A stretch of DNA of 64,000 bases from Macrocystis pyrifera (taxonomy: Eukaryota > Sar > Phaeophyceae > Laminariales > Laminariaceae): NCBI GenBank assembly GCA_031763025.1, contig JASSKH010000021.1, positions 5,970,611-6,034,610 on the forward strand, read 5' to 3'. The notes beneath the pieces were generated by a model. That model saw nothing but the letters and a program-made list of their open reading frames with translations. It ran no database searches and was not told the DNA's origin. The position numbers and the translations under genes were made by a program. Position 1 is the stretch's first letter; each line of letters opens with the position of its first letter. Below are positions 34,855 through 45,208 of the stretch, in pieces.

Positions 34855-35065
34855 TAAGGGGTGTACTCATGCCAGGCATTGCCGTAGTCCTGTGATCATA
34901 AACCCTCGCATTCCTACAATGCCGCTAAGGAGCACGTCGGGGTTTTCAACGACAGCGCAGAAATGGCTTTTGCACCAAGCGCGAAACGCCGTGAGGTGTT
35001 GGGCGAGTCGCATTTAAAAAGGGAGGGCTGAATTCTACTGAGAGCCGCTTGTGCGGTCGACTTTC
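34855..35065 (-). mobile_element. Poly-C-associated short retroelement, copy R3
   Basis: The body matches R2 and R4: minus-strand GCGGCTCTCAGTAGAATTCA, GACTCGCCCAACACCTCACG, CGCGCTTGGTGCAAAAGCC, GAATGCGAGGGTTTATG, ending CATGAGTACACCCCTTAGCC. Its terminal C tract is degenerate. It lies just before the 34791 acceptor. Confidence 0.7.
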
Positions 35066-35389
35066 TTGTATTCAACGACAGCGTCGAATGAAGTGATATA
35101 TTTTCTGGTGTGGCCACTTCCAGAGACGATAAACGGTAGCATCCGGGTGTCAATACCTCGAGTTTAGTATGAGACGCGTGTGCAGCATGATACGCATAAT
35201 CGTTACGCTGCGAGCTTACACCAGGCGTGTGAAAAAAAGAGGACACTCTTCACATTTGTGTGTCGAGGTTCGAAAGCGGTCAAGACATGAGTTTTACCGC
35301 AACCGCAAAACAAATCAACTCAAACTTGAAGGGTTCATTTCACCCATAGCATGGGTGCAGTTGCGGACACGCGCCGCTCCTACTTATTT

Positions 35390-35970
35390 CGTCTTCCTCG
35401 CCCCATATCCCTACCCTTACCCCCCAACATATGCCCCTACCGCCATCCTTACCCCAAACTCCATAACGCGCGACTCACCCCCTATACCAAGCCCACACCC
35501 CCAACAATCTCCCGTCTCCCCCTCCCGCGTTACTTCCACAAACTCTCCCCTACCCTACCCCCAACCACCCCTAGCCCTACTCCCTCCCTGACCCGTCCCC
35601 TACCCCTACCCTCACCACCCCTATTCCCTACTCCTCCCTCTATCCCCACAGCCACTCCCATTTCTAACGCTCCTCTTTCCCTAACTCTACACCTGCTCTA
35701 TCCTCCCCCCTTCCCCCTCTTCCACCCCTACTCCCGCCCTTATGCGCCCTTACCCCTGTCCCCAACCCTAACCCTCAATGCTCCCCCTGCCCCCTGCCCC
35801 TTGCAACCCTACCTCGACCTGCATCCCTTGTCTCCTCCAAAAAACCCTTCCCCAGCTCCTACCCTCACGCCTACCCCTACCTCCATCCCCCCCAAACCCC
35901 TACGCCTACGCACAACCCCAACCCGGTGCGTCCCGCACATTCTCACCCGAGCCTCGACTCGCCTAGCAAG
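35390..35970 (+). repeat. C-rich CCCTAC/CCCTAA-like low-complexity tract
   Basis: About 580 bp of ACCCCTACC-like pyrimidine-rich sequence with drifting units. It looks like a decayed minisatellite. Long Pro/Thr ORFs here are not taken as genes. Confidence 0.75.
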
Positions 35971-36217
35971 TCTCTGGTAAACCCCTCCGGCGTCTTGTGG
36001 GGATGGCCATGGCAAGGTCTCGTGGCCTGATACGTAGTCCAACTATACCCGCGGCGGTGGTTGTGGTCGTGGTGACGTGATGGTGGCAGCGGCGGCGGCG
36101 GCGGCGTTCCGAGATCACGAGTGTACCAATTAGGTTTGCAGGTGGGTAAAATAATCCATCGGGGTCAGCATCGTGAGAGAAAGGGAAGCGTGGAGGGGAG
36201 GAGGGGAAGAGACGGCT

Positions 36218-36386
36218 GGGGGGGGGGGGGGGGGGGGGTTGTCATAACTGGAAGTATTGGGAAGGTGTCTCGTTTAGACGTCGAACACATGCCAAGCGGA
36301 CGACCACTAAAACCGTCGCACACAAACAGCCCTCGAACCAGAACAATCAAAACAACCAAAGAAGGGGGGGGGGGGGGGGGGGGGGG
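36218..36386 (-). repeat. Two G tracts (21 and 23 bp) bracketing a 125-bp segment
   Basis: G21 at 36218-36238 and G23 at 36364-36386 enclose a unique 125-bp sequence containing GGTTCGAGGGC on the minus strand (a possible B box). The arrangement matches other insertions into C/G tracts in this window, but only one copy of this insert is present. Confidence 0.5.
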
Positions 36387-36478
36387 CTGTCCGACACCTC
36401 GCGAGCTCCTGCTGAACGCGCAACGCCTCGACAAAGTCACGCCGGCTCCATACCCGCGAGATTACTAAAAGTTATCAC

Positions 36479-36563
36479 CCAACACTCTCGCTCGTTCTCG
36501 CACAGCCCCGTTCGCCAACTCCGCGACACAAAACGCCTCCGGGCTGGAAACGCCGGACCCAGT
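36479..36563 (-). CDS. Exon candidate, 85 bp
   Basis: The acceptor is GATTTCACAACAG|ACTGGG and the donor is GTTGG|GTGATA. The most protein-like frame reads TGSGVSSPEAFCVAELANGA, then VRERARVLG. Its phase does not directly join exon 37261-37434, so an exon may be missing between them. Confidence 0.45.
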
Positions 36564-37009
36564 CTGTTGTGAAATCGCATTTAGAAGCGAGCCAGCTCTT
36601 ACCATGGGTAACACATTCAATATGCAGCAAATCCGAGAAACAAGATCCAAGCGTTACTCCTACCCCTACCTAGTCGTACGACGTTCGCGTGCCACGTTCA
36701 ATACGCAGGAACGATAAACCTCTGCTTGTAATACATTCCCCGGTCTTGGCCTTAACGTTCATCCGAGCCGTAGCGGACGCAGTGCCGTAGCTCACACACG
36801 CTTGCCCGTCGCAAAACCGCGTGCGGGCTAACAGCAGTGGGAAAACAGCGCACACCGTCAGCTCTCGTCCAATCTCACCTCCGGCGACTTCGCGCCGCCG
36901 AAGAAACCCCCACACGTCGTCGACACGTACATCGATCCAGACCCAGCCGGATCCTCTACCCCTCCCCCTCCCGCCCCTGACCCCCCTACCCCTCCACTTC
37001 CACCGCGAC

Positions 37010-38240
37010 CGCCGCCGCCGCCGCCGCCACCACTCGACTCACTCGCATCCCCACCCCCCTCCTCCCCACCACCTCCATCCCCCCACCACCACCACCCCTA
37101 CGGCGTCGCATCGGAGGCGTCAACAAGCGCGGGACTCTCCGTCCAGACCCGTCGTGCCCCCCTCCCACCACAACCGCCGCTGCCGCCGCTGCCGCCGCTG
37201 CCGCCGCCGCCGCCGCCGCCGTTGTTACCACCGCCGGGGCCGCTTCCGTCTCAATGAAACCCCTGGCGCGCGGTGGATGGAAGGAGCTTTGTCTCCGCGG
37301 GGCCGCCGCCCGCAAGACGGCCGCTACTGTGCGGGCGTCGGACATCGCGGCTAACCCTCCCCTCCGTCGGATGAGCTCGCTGAGCCCGGCGGCCTCGCTT
37401 GTCAGGGCGGGGCCCATGCGGCGCGGGGCGCCTGCTGTGACTCCGGCGTCGGCGTTGCTGCTTCCGTCGCAGTTGATGGTGCTGCTGCCGCTGCTGCTGC
37501 TGGTAATGGTGTTGTTGCTGTTGTTGTTGTTGTTGTTGTTGTTGCTACTGTTGCTGTCGTTGCTGCTGATGTTACTGTTGCCGTTGATGTCGTTGGTGTC
37601 GCCGCTGATATCGTTGTCACTGTTGTCGATATCACTACCGTTAACGGCGCCGCCGCCAGCCAACACGCCCGAACCCTCCACTCGCAGCGGCGCGCACACA
37701 CCGCCGCCGCCCCATCCCCCCTCCTCCGCAGCCGTCGGAACTCCCACAGCACCCACATTTTGCGTCGAGAAGACCGATGAACCAAAACTCAAAGCCAAAT
37801 CGAGGCCCGCGTCCGCGCCCGCCACAGTGGACACGGGTGTAGCCGCGGAGGTAGTGGCGGAGGAAGGTGTGGGGGATGGTGCCGTCGACAGAGGGGGTAA
37901 CGCGAGGACAGTCCCTGAGTCTGTCCCAGCGGGCGCAACGAGAGCAGCTGAAGGAGGAGCGGGCGGGGGTCTCCCTGCGCCGTTTCCAGCAGTAGCGACG
38001 GCATTCGCGATGGAGTGGAGCCGCGCGCGAGCGGCGGTGGCGGTAGCGGCAGCGGCAGCGGTGGAAGCAGCAGCGGCAGCAATAGAGGGAGACGAGGCAG
38101 CAGTAGCGATAGCGGCGGCGGCAGTGGCACCAGAGGTGGTAGCAGCAACCGTTGTAGCAGCAGCGCCGGTCGAAGGGGCGACCCTCGAGGAAAAGGGAGA
38201 GGAGAAGGAGGAGGAGGAGGAGGAGGGCGAAGTCTCCGGC
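37010..38240. repeat. Trinucleotide-rich region with long ORFs on both strands
   Basis: GCCGCC, TGTTGT and GCAGCG repeats give a 455-codon minus ORF and a 459-codon plus ORF that overlap. The minus frame has less repetitive islands (LDLALSFGSSVFSTQNVGAV; the 37261-37434 exon) and matches the strand of the gene; the plus frame is mainly its shadow. Confidence 0.6.
37261..37434 (-). CDS. Exon candidate within a trinucleotide-rich region
   Basis: The acceptor is GGAGTCACAG|CAGGCG and the donor is AGG|GTTTCA, bounding 174 bp. The non-repetitive frame gives GAPRRMGPALTSEAAGLSEL, then IRRRGGLAAMSDARTVAAVL and RAAAPRRQSSFHPPRAR. The donor is not strong, and the flanks are CAA/AAC and CGG repeats. 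Confidence 0.45.
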
Positions 38241-38299
38241 AACGCAGATATTGCGCGGCAGATGCGTCGCGTGCAGTGCCCCAGCATCGCGGACGGGTC
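38240..38299 (-). CDS. Exon candidate downstream of the LINE B insertion (3' border unsure)
   Basis: The acceptor CTCTCTTCGCCCGCAG|GACCC is strong. In the phase required by the upstream exon it reads GPVRDAGALHATHLPRNIC before a weak GT. In another frame it opens into a 455-codon low-complexity ORF (DPSAMLGHCTRRICRAIS onward). Which frame is used is not decided by the sequence. Confidence 0.45.
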
Positions 38300-38332
38300 C
38301 TGCGGGCGAAGAGAGGGACGCCAAGAAAAGCC

Positions 38333-38350
38333 GGGGGGGGGGGGGGGGGG
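38333..38350. repeat. G18 tract at the LINE B 3' end
   Basis: Poly-C on the LINE strand. Together with the G14 tract at 42675-42688 it forms the only duplicated sequence around LINE B. Confidence 0.9.
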
Positions 38351-40586
38351 CACTCACTTGTTGCTTGCCTTAGTCATTGGATCATTGACCACGCATCCCT
38401 TTCGAGCCGGAGCACCGTTCCTACTCCAAATAGAGGCACTTGCAACAATTGAGTGCTCATTACGTTGTTTCCATATACTACATAAAAAAAAAATGCTAAT
38501 CTTATCCCCTTCCTGTCTGGCCGCCTGTGGCCACCATCTATCTTCTAGGATAGCGATCGTTTTCTCAATGCTGTTCAGTGTATCAAAACTCATCCATGTC
38601 ACATTCGTCCATTTCCCTCGTCTCCTCTTCTAACACATCCCGTTCCTCCTTGTATACCTGGTATTTCACATTCTCCTACTATGTGAGTTCTACTCTCTAT
38701 TGCTTTGCCACACGGGCACATCTGTGCATCTACTTCCTCCTCCTCCCGGCTACTGGTATACCTCTTTCTTCTTTCTGGCAGGTCCAGGTCACCTACACGA
38801 AAGCGCAGTTTCAGCGTTTTCGCGAAGTCCATTGGGCCGTGCAAATACGTTTTCATTCCTATTCCTTCCCTCAATCCCCCGTATATCTCCACGTGTTTTT
38901 CGGATTCCACCTTGTTTCTTAGCGCTAGCCTTTCCCTTCTTTTTATCAATTCTTCTACTTCTGCCTTGTAGCTCCCAAACTTCCCGGCGGACATCATCTC
39001 TTCTTGGTTTCCCCCTATACCCTTCCATATTTTCTCAACTACGCCATCCCACCTTATTCCAGCTCGTCATTTTGTTACTTTCTCCCATACAGCCCTACTG
39101 GTATCAACTATGGCTGGCAACCTTTTTTTTGGCATATTCCTTACTTTATATTGCCATTTCAACTTCCTCACGTCTCTACTTGTCTTGAGTGGGTACATGC
39201 CCAGTTATGCTCTTAGTACTGTATTACCAGTCGTACTTGAGCATCTTGGAATTGTTTTAGCTGCTGTCCTTTGTACTGTTTCCAACTGTTTTACGAGTTT
39301 CGTGTTCCCTTCCCATACTCCTATTCTAGCTTTGGTACTATCACATTCATCAGTATACATATCTTAATCTTAGCGTCAAGGTGCGAGTCTGTTAGGATCG
39401 CATCCATCTTGCCTACGTGTGCTTTACCCTTTCCTATTGCTTTTGCTATATGTGTATCCCAGGAGCAGTATTTTGAGATATCTACGCCAAGGTATGTATA
39501 CTGGTCTACGATCGGCCGTTCATCTTCTCCCCACTTTCAACTGAAATTTACCGGGTTTACCTTATCTTCGTAACAAACCACTACCGCGCATTTCTTGACG
39601 TTCGCCGTCACCCTCCATTTCCTGGTGTATTCTAGCGCCTTCTCTATTTGTTTCTGCAACCCTTCGGGTGTTCCTGATATCCCCACGAAGTCATCCGCAA
39701 ACATCAATCCCGACACCGTATCTTCCCCTACCGTGACTCCCTGCCTTGTTGCCTCGACTGCTACTATTAGGTCGTTAAATATATATCTTGAACAGGTTAG
39801 GTGACAACGTACATTCCTGTGCAACTCCCTGTAAAATATGAACATACTTCGATATTTCCCCGTCCAGCATCACAGCACTTCTCGCACATTCCGTCATATT
39901 TTTCATCATTCTCCACATCTTTCCTCTGATTCCTATTTCCCACAGTTTTTTCCACAATCCATTTCTCCATACTGTATCGTAGGCTTTCGGCACATCTAGA
40001 AAGGAACAGTACGTTGTTAGTACCGCGTCTTTCCTACCTTGAATAATCGTACCTAAGGTGTACATATGGTCTACGCAACTACGGTTTGGCCTAAACCCTG
40101 CTCACCCTTCGCTTATTTTGTCTTCCTTCTCCATCATCCCTCCCATTCTATCGTTTAAAATCTTACAAAATGTTTTGCCTACTGTGCTTAGTAGCGTTAT
40201 CCCTCTATAGTTCCCCGGGTCAGCCTTATCTCCTTTCTTGAATAAGTTTACTACTACTCCTTCTCTCCACCTCCTAGGTGCGTACTCGTTTTTCCATATC
40301 CAGTTATACAACATAACCATCATGGTAAGCATTCCTTCCCCCCCGTACTACTTCATAAATTACTTCACTATTTGGTCTGTCCCTGCTGCCTTTCTATTTT
40401 CAAGCTTAGCTACACACTTATTTACTTCTTCCCTTGTGAACTCTCTCCGTAACCCTCCCGAACCACTGTCTTCTCTTTCTGATGTATCTACGTTCGCCTC
40501 TGCCCACGCGTTGATTTCCTTCTCGAATTCTGCACCGAACGTTTCGTTGGCTGTGGGTGTTCCTAGCTTACGGTAATGCTCTACTA

Positions 40587-40690
40587 TTACGGGGGTCCAT
40601 AGTTAACAGGACCAAATATTGTTAGTAAAAATACCTAAATATATAGGTTTTATGTATGCCATAGGTCCTGTTAACTACAGACCCCCGTAA
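40587..40690. mobile_element. TA-flanked MITE, copy 2, inside LINE B
   Basis: TTACGGGGGTCC...GACCCCCGTAA, 104 bp, with TA on both sides. It interrupts the LINE B ORF after VNSSKGKREALL (minus strand), so it is younger than the LINE insertion or moved with it. Confidence 0.95.
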
Positions 40691-42504
40691 TAGTGCTTCC
40701 CTTTTCCCCTTCGAACTATTAACAATTTTACCGTTATGTGCTATTAGAGTAGCTATTTCCGTGTCTGCCTCTCCTGCTTGTTTGTTCAGTATCCCTTTTA
40801 TCCCTACCCACATCTGATTCATCCCGCCCTCAAAGTCTTCATTCGTTTTGTTTACTACGTCATTCCATATCCCTTTCTTCTTCTTCTTCTCTGCCGTCTC
40901 TTTTACTTTCTTTCTAGCTATCGCATATTCCTCCCACCCTGTCGTAGTTTTACTCGATGTATACCTTGCGTGTGCCTTTCTCCTTACTCTTATAGCCTCT
41001 TTCACTTCCTCATCCCACCATTTTACTGCTCTGTTGCATACTATCAACTTCTTCCCTATTACTTTACATGCTGTGGTCTTGACCAACTGCTCCCATCCTT
41101 CTATTATCCTAGCTCCTGCTCTCTATATCGTTCCTTGTTGTACCTATTCTTTCCAACAGCTCAGAACATTGCTCTGCATTTTTGGCCATCTCTTCTTGGA
41201 ACTCTTCCCGTTTCTCTTTTACTTCTAGTTTATCTATTCTCCGTCGGTGCAATTTTTCTACCTCGTCTATGTTGGATAACTCTCGTCAGTTGACTCTCTG
41301 TCCATATTAGACAGTGATCCGTAGTTCCTACGTCCGCTGCGCATACAGTTCCGTGCCCTTACCACTTCCATTTTCTACTACTATAAAGTCAAGGATAGAG
41401 CTTTCTTCCTTTTGTATGCACTGTCTAGTCCATTCTGGTTCTGCCTTTTTAACTCTGTCGTTCAACGTTTTCATCTCGTTGTGCTTGAGGAACTTCAGCA
41501 TATCTTCCCCATTCTTATTATTTGATACTTCCCCACATTGTCCAATGTTCTCATTCAGTTTGCTTGCCTTCTCAATTCTTGGGTTAAAATCTCCCACTAC
41601 AGTATTACTACTTCTTCTTGCCTCCTACACTTCTGCACATCCACTGCTACTTCTCCGAACTTCCTTTGTATATCTTTTATCGTATTCTTCGACTCCGGGG
41701 GCATATAGATGTTTCCTAAGAAGTAATATTTCGCTCCCCGCTCCCCTGGTATCTTAATCCATATGCTTTCGTCGAATTTAGTCCCTTTGATCACCTCTAT
41801 TATGTCACACAGGTATTCTTTGACTAGGAACCCCCCGCCCCCCTATTCTTGCTATTCTGTCCCTTCCTCTTTTTGCCTATCCATGCGTACTCTCCAACTT
41901 TGCATCATATTTCCCCTGCAAACTTTCTCCCACGACTCTTGAATTCCCACTATGTCTAGGTCGTGCTCACTTACTTGTTCGGCAATCTCGATTATTTTGC
42001 GCTCTTCCGTGGCGAAGCCACATACATTCCATGATCCTATTCTCAGCCTCCTTTTTGTTTCACTATCCGCTCTAGTTTTACTTGTTGTTCCTTCTCCGTT
42101 GTCGCTACGAGTATTTTTGTCATCTCTTCTTTGAGCATTCTTTCTGTTTCCGTTCCTGTTCTCGTTTGCTTGTTCTGCGCCCCTCTGTTTCTCCCCCATT
42201 CCCTTTGAGCCACTTGCAGTTTCCTGCCTCTCCTTACCTTCGTTCACCCTAGGATTACGTCTTAGTTTCGCTACTCCATTAGCTATACATAAGCTCCATC
42301 CTAGTTTTTCAACCCATGCCGACACTTTTGCTGTCTCCATCCTCTGCCACTCCATGCTCGCTTTCGGCTTTAGCGTGACTCGGAAGTGTTCTCCCTCTCG
42401 TTCTATGTTTCCTACTGCACAGCAGCACAGTCCTACTTCGTCGCACTTCCTCTTTAACTCGACCCTCGCCATGTCGCTAGAAACGCCAAACATCAGCACT
42501 ACTA

Positions 42505-42610
42505 TTACGGGGGACCATAGTTAGCAGGACCTACGGTACACACAAACACCCGTACATTTCAAAAAATTTACTAACCCATATTTGCTCCTGTTTACTATGG
42601 CCCCCCGTAA
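42505..42610. mobile_element. TA-flanked MITE, copy 3, inside LINE B 5' part
   Basis: TTACGGGGGACC...GGCCCCCCGTAA, 106 bp, with TA on both sides. Its interior is reversed relative to copy 2. It splits the N-terminal reading (NESGWIKKDWQGKAL before, MARVELKRKCDE after). Confidence 0.95.
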
Positions 42611-42674
42611 TAGTGCTTTGCCCTGCCAATCTTTCTTTATCCACCCACTCTCGTTCATCACCGCCTTTTTCGGA

Positions 42675-42688
42675 GGGGGGGGGGGGGG
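42675..42688. repeat. G14 tract at the LINE B 5' end, next to a splice donor
   Basis: On the gene strand the order is exon, CCCAAG|GTGATC, then this tract as C, then LINE B. Confidence 0.9.
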
Positions 42689-42693
42689 ATCAC

Positions 42694-42847
42694 CTTGGGC
42701 AAACACGCGCCACGAGTCCAAAACAGGGCGTCGTTGCGAGGACAGCGACTCGAACATGGCGCGCGTGAGCGCATCGAACCTCAACCCGTCCACAATGGGT
42801 GCAGCGGCAAAAAAAAATGACGAAAAAGTGCGCAATTTTTTCAAACC
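42694..42847 (-). CDS. Exon candidate, ends at the C-tract intron
   Basis: The polypyrimidine acceptor is CTGCTGCTATTGCAG at 42850, with a second AG two bases on that keeps phase with the previous exon. Translation: GLKKLRTFSSFFFAAAPIVD, GLRFDALTRAMFESLSSQRR, PVLDSWRVFAQ. The donor is CCCAAG|GTGATC, after which the intron enters a 14-C tract where LINE B has inserted. The first AG would give a two-base longer exon. Confidence 0.65.
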
Positions 42848-42989
42848 CTCTGCAATAGCAGCAGGGTGAGCGCGAAGCAGTACGAGTGGCATCGTGCTGC
42901 GCGTGTCGGAAGCTCGGAGACGTGCCCCGCCCCCGCAACCCAGCCCCCTTCGTGCGTGGCCTGTACTGTTGTCGTCACCTAGGTTCGGC

Positions 42990-43190
42990 AACATGTTTTC
43001 GAGACCTGGAGACATGTTCTCCGAAATCTCGAGGCACGTCTCAGAATATCTCGAGACATATTATCCGATACATCGATACGTAACCCCGATGTCTCGACAA
43101 CGTATTTTCCGACACCTCGGAACACATTTCCCGACAGATATCCCGAGGCACTTTTGCGAGATATCGACACACATTTTGCGTTTGGCCACA
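42990..43190. repeat. Minisatellite, about 28-32 bp units with CTCGAGACAT/TTTTCCGACA
   Basis: Roughly seven drifting units such as CTCGAGACATATTATCCGAT and CGACACATTTTCCGACA-like strings. It lies in the intron between exons 43366 and 42847. Confidence 0.75.
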
Positions 43191-43365
43191 TACGCAGGAA
43201 CAGCAACAACCGCGTCATCAATTCCAAGTCAGCTATTCCTGCGGCGGACGTTGCGCTGCGATGCATACAACCATGCAAACGCTGCCAAGGCTAGAGTTCC
43301 GCGGTGAAAATGGTCAACGTTTCGTATAAATACACAATTGAGCTAAGTTTCCTCAGCTTTGTCAC

Positions 43366-43476
43366 CTCGAAACCGTCCGCTAGCAGCTCCGCCATGAAGA
43401 CGAGAAACGCCTGCGGCGACGACAAGGACCGGGTGAACTCGGTCGCTTCTCGCAGGGCCTCCGTCACATCCATCGC
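43366..43476 (-). CDS. Exon candidate, 37 codons
   Basis: The acceptor is ACCTGAACGGCAG|GCGATG and the donor is TTCGAG|GTGACA. Translation: AMDVTEALREATEFTRSLSS, then PQAFLVFMAELLADGFE. It is exactly 37 codons, phase 0 at both ends, and predicted helical. No family assigned. Confidence 0.65.
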
Positions 43477-43489
43477 CTGCCGTTCAGGT

Positions 43490-43670
43490 AGAGTAGATCA
43501 GATAGATGGCACAGATCAGACAGATTAGCTAGATCAGACAGATCAGACGGACCAAAAAGGTAGGCCCACACACACGAGGCAGGCCAGGCCAGGCAGATCA
43601 GACTAGATCACATAGATCGGGGTACAACGGGTACGTCAGATAGAGAGGACAAGGCCAGACAGACTACACA
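43490..43670. repeat. AGATCAGACAG low-complexity stretch
   Basis: CAGAT/CAGAC pentamers repeat irregularly upstream of the 43476 acceptor. Confidence 0.7.
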
Positions 43671-44021
43671 GAAGTGACACAGAACACGAAGATGAGCGCA
43701 CGACGCGTGACGCCACCGCAAGAGCACACACGTGCCGAAGTGAACGGTACGGGGTGTCGGGGGCATCAGAGGCGGCGGCGTCAAGTCAGTGCGGACCCGA
43801 CACAAGAACAAAACGTACCCACTAGGTCACCTACACAATACCAGGCACAGTACAGATACCTCGTGCGCCGCTCCCGTTCGCGGGAAAAAATACTTGAAAG
43901 TATACCGCAAAATATGTCGATCTGCAGCACAGCCGTAAGAGGGTTAAATCGCCAAGTAGCATGCATCCCTGCTCTTACGCTCCCCCGTATCCTTCTCGCC
44001 ACCCGCTCCCTACCCCCCCGC

Positions 44022-44745
44022 CTACTCGCTGAAACAAGGTGGGATAGCGTAGGCGAGAAAGTATGGAAGGATACAGGAGAAAACCAGGGAGAAAAAAACG
44101 TCCGCAGAGAAGTTTGGGAGGTACGAGACAGAAGTAGAAGAAAGGATAGAAAGAAGGGGAAGGACAGCGCTAAGAAGCAAGGTGAAATCGGAGAAGCACT
44201 TAAGAGATACAAGAGGGATTAAGCTCAGGGATCGGAATGAAAACGTATTCGCACGGCCCAATGGACTTCGCGAAAACGCTCAAAAATGCGCGTTCGTGTA
44301 GGTGACCTGGACCCGCCAGAAAGAAGAAAGAGGTTACCAGTAGCCGGGAGGGGGAAGAAGTAGATGCACAGATGTCCCCGTGTGGCAAAGCAATAGAGAG
44401 CAGGAGTCACACAGAAGAAGAATGTGAGAAGTACAAGGAGGAACGGCATGAAATAAAAGAGATGAGGGAAATAGACGAATGTGATATGGAGGAGTTTGGT
44501 ACACTAGATAGAAGCGGGAAAACGATAGCTATCCTAGGAGACAGATAGTGGCCACAGGCGGCGAAACAGGCAGGGGATAAGATTCGCAAAAGAAAACTAC
44601 GTAACATATAGAAACAGCGTGATGAGCGGCCAACTGTTGGAGGTGTTTCTATTAGGAGTAGGTAACGGTGCTCCGTCTCGAAAGGGATGCGTTGTCAATG
44701 GCCAAACGACTGGGGCAAGCAACAAATGAGTGCCCCTCCCGCGCG
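44022..44745 (+). mobile_element. LINE B 3'-end fragment (5'-truncated), C tracts on both sides
   Basis: The plus strand repeats the C-terminal end of LINE B: VWKDTGENQGEKNVRREVWE, NENVFARPNGLRENA and the 3' UTR with AGCTATCCTAGGAG, GCAAGCAACAAATGAGTGCC. It then enters CCC-rich sequence and a C49 tract. The 5' break is next to a C7 run (44013-44019). It is antisense to the candidate gene and lies in its intron. Confidence 0.85.
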
Positions 44746-44757
44746 CCCCCCCCCCCC

Positions 44758-44758
<1 letters not shown>

Positions 44759-44807
<49 letters not shown>
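44759..44807. repeat. C tract, 49 bp
   Basis: The longest homopolymer in the window, between the LINE B fragment and repeat R4. Confidence 0.95.
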
Positions 44808-45038
44808 TACTTATCTCATTGAAGCTGTCATCCATGCGCAAGTCCGCCTCACAAGCGGTTTCTTAGTAGGATGCAGCTCACCCTTCATACGACTCGGCGA
44901 CCACCGCACGTTCCGCTTCGCGCTTGGTGCAAGCAATGTCTGCCTGGTGAGTCAACCCCCGACGTGCTCCGTCCCAGCATTGAACGGATGCGAGGGTCTA
45001 TGGTCGTATAATATGACCAGGCCCATGCATGGTATCGA
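44808..45038 (+). mobile_element. Poly-C-flanked short retroelement, copy R4 (longest)
   Basis: About 230 bp, from TACTTATCTCATTGAAGC after the C49 tract to GGTATCGAGTA before CCCCCCCCTCCCCC. It contains ACAAGCGGTTTCTTAGTAGG, GACTCGGCGACCACCGCAC, GCGCTTGGTGCAAGCAATG, CGACGTGCTCCGTCCC and GGATGCGAGGGTCTATGG. Its last 80 bp are related to the LINE B 3' end (GGTGCTCCGTCTCGAAAGGG...ATGAGTGCCCC). Confidence 0.75.
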
Positions 45039-45072
45039 GTACCCCCCCCCTCCCCCACCCCGCACTCCTTAC

Positions 45073-45208
45073 CTGGCGAGGACGGACGCGCATTCCCGGA
45101 CCGATCGCCTGCGCCACGCAGCCCACAACCTTCCGGAATCGGTGGCACTCGGGCAGAAGCACGCGCGCCGCGTCTAGATCTCGCTCGAGGTCTCGGAGAA
45201 GAGATGCG
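45073..45208 (-). CDS. Exon candidate, charged helix
   Basis: The acceptor GGCCGCCAG|C and donor CGCCAG|GTAAGG are both good. The frame reads ASLLRDLERDLDAARVLLPE, then CHRFRKVVGCVAQAIGP and MRVRPRQ. The leucine spacing suggests a helical or coiled segment. It ends in phase 0, fitting the exon at 43476. The intron that follows contains the poly-C-flanked repeat at 44808 and a LINE B fragment. Confidence 0.6.

Larger units (their letters stand above)
38351..42674 (-). pseudogene. LINE family B, nearly full length, in a C tract (broken ORF)
   Basis: This is a minus-strand non-LTR element. It has a basic Lys/Arg/Asn-rich N-terminal region (41852-42499), then an AP endonuclease (RIGSWNVCGFATEERKI, DLDIVGIQESWE; YFLGNIYMPPES; MGDFNPRIEK; SSILDFIVVENG). 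RT follows (ENRKAAGTDQI, YRGITLLSTVGKTFCKIL, FLDVPKAYDTV, QGVAQECTLSPNLF, LMFADDFVGIS) and a C-terminal CPCGKAIESRTHIVGEC zinc motif near 38720. Multiple stops and shifts make it inactive. Its 3' end reads GCAAGCAACAAGTGAGTGCC then a C18 tract; its 5' end abuts a C14 tract. It has not replaced any exon: both borders lie in one small intron. Two MITEs are inserted in it. Confidence 0.9.

Noticed and set aside
35351-35980. 209-codon Pro-rich ORF
   Set aside because: Entirely made of CCCTACC-like low-complexity DNA.
37254-38633. 459-codon plus-strand ORF
   Set aside because: Low complexity, runs past the G18 tract into LINE B, and lies opposite phase-consistent minus exons.
42990-43190. CRISPR-like array
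   Set aside because: Units are irregular and drifting without unique spacers; the context is an intron of a eukaryotic gene.
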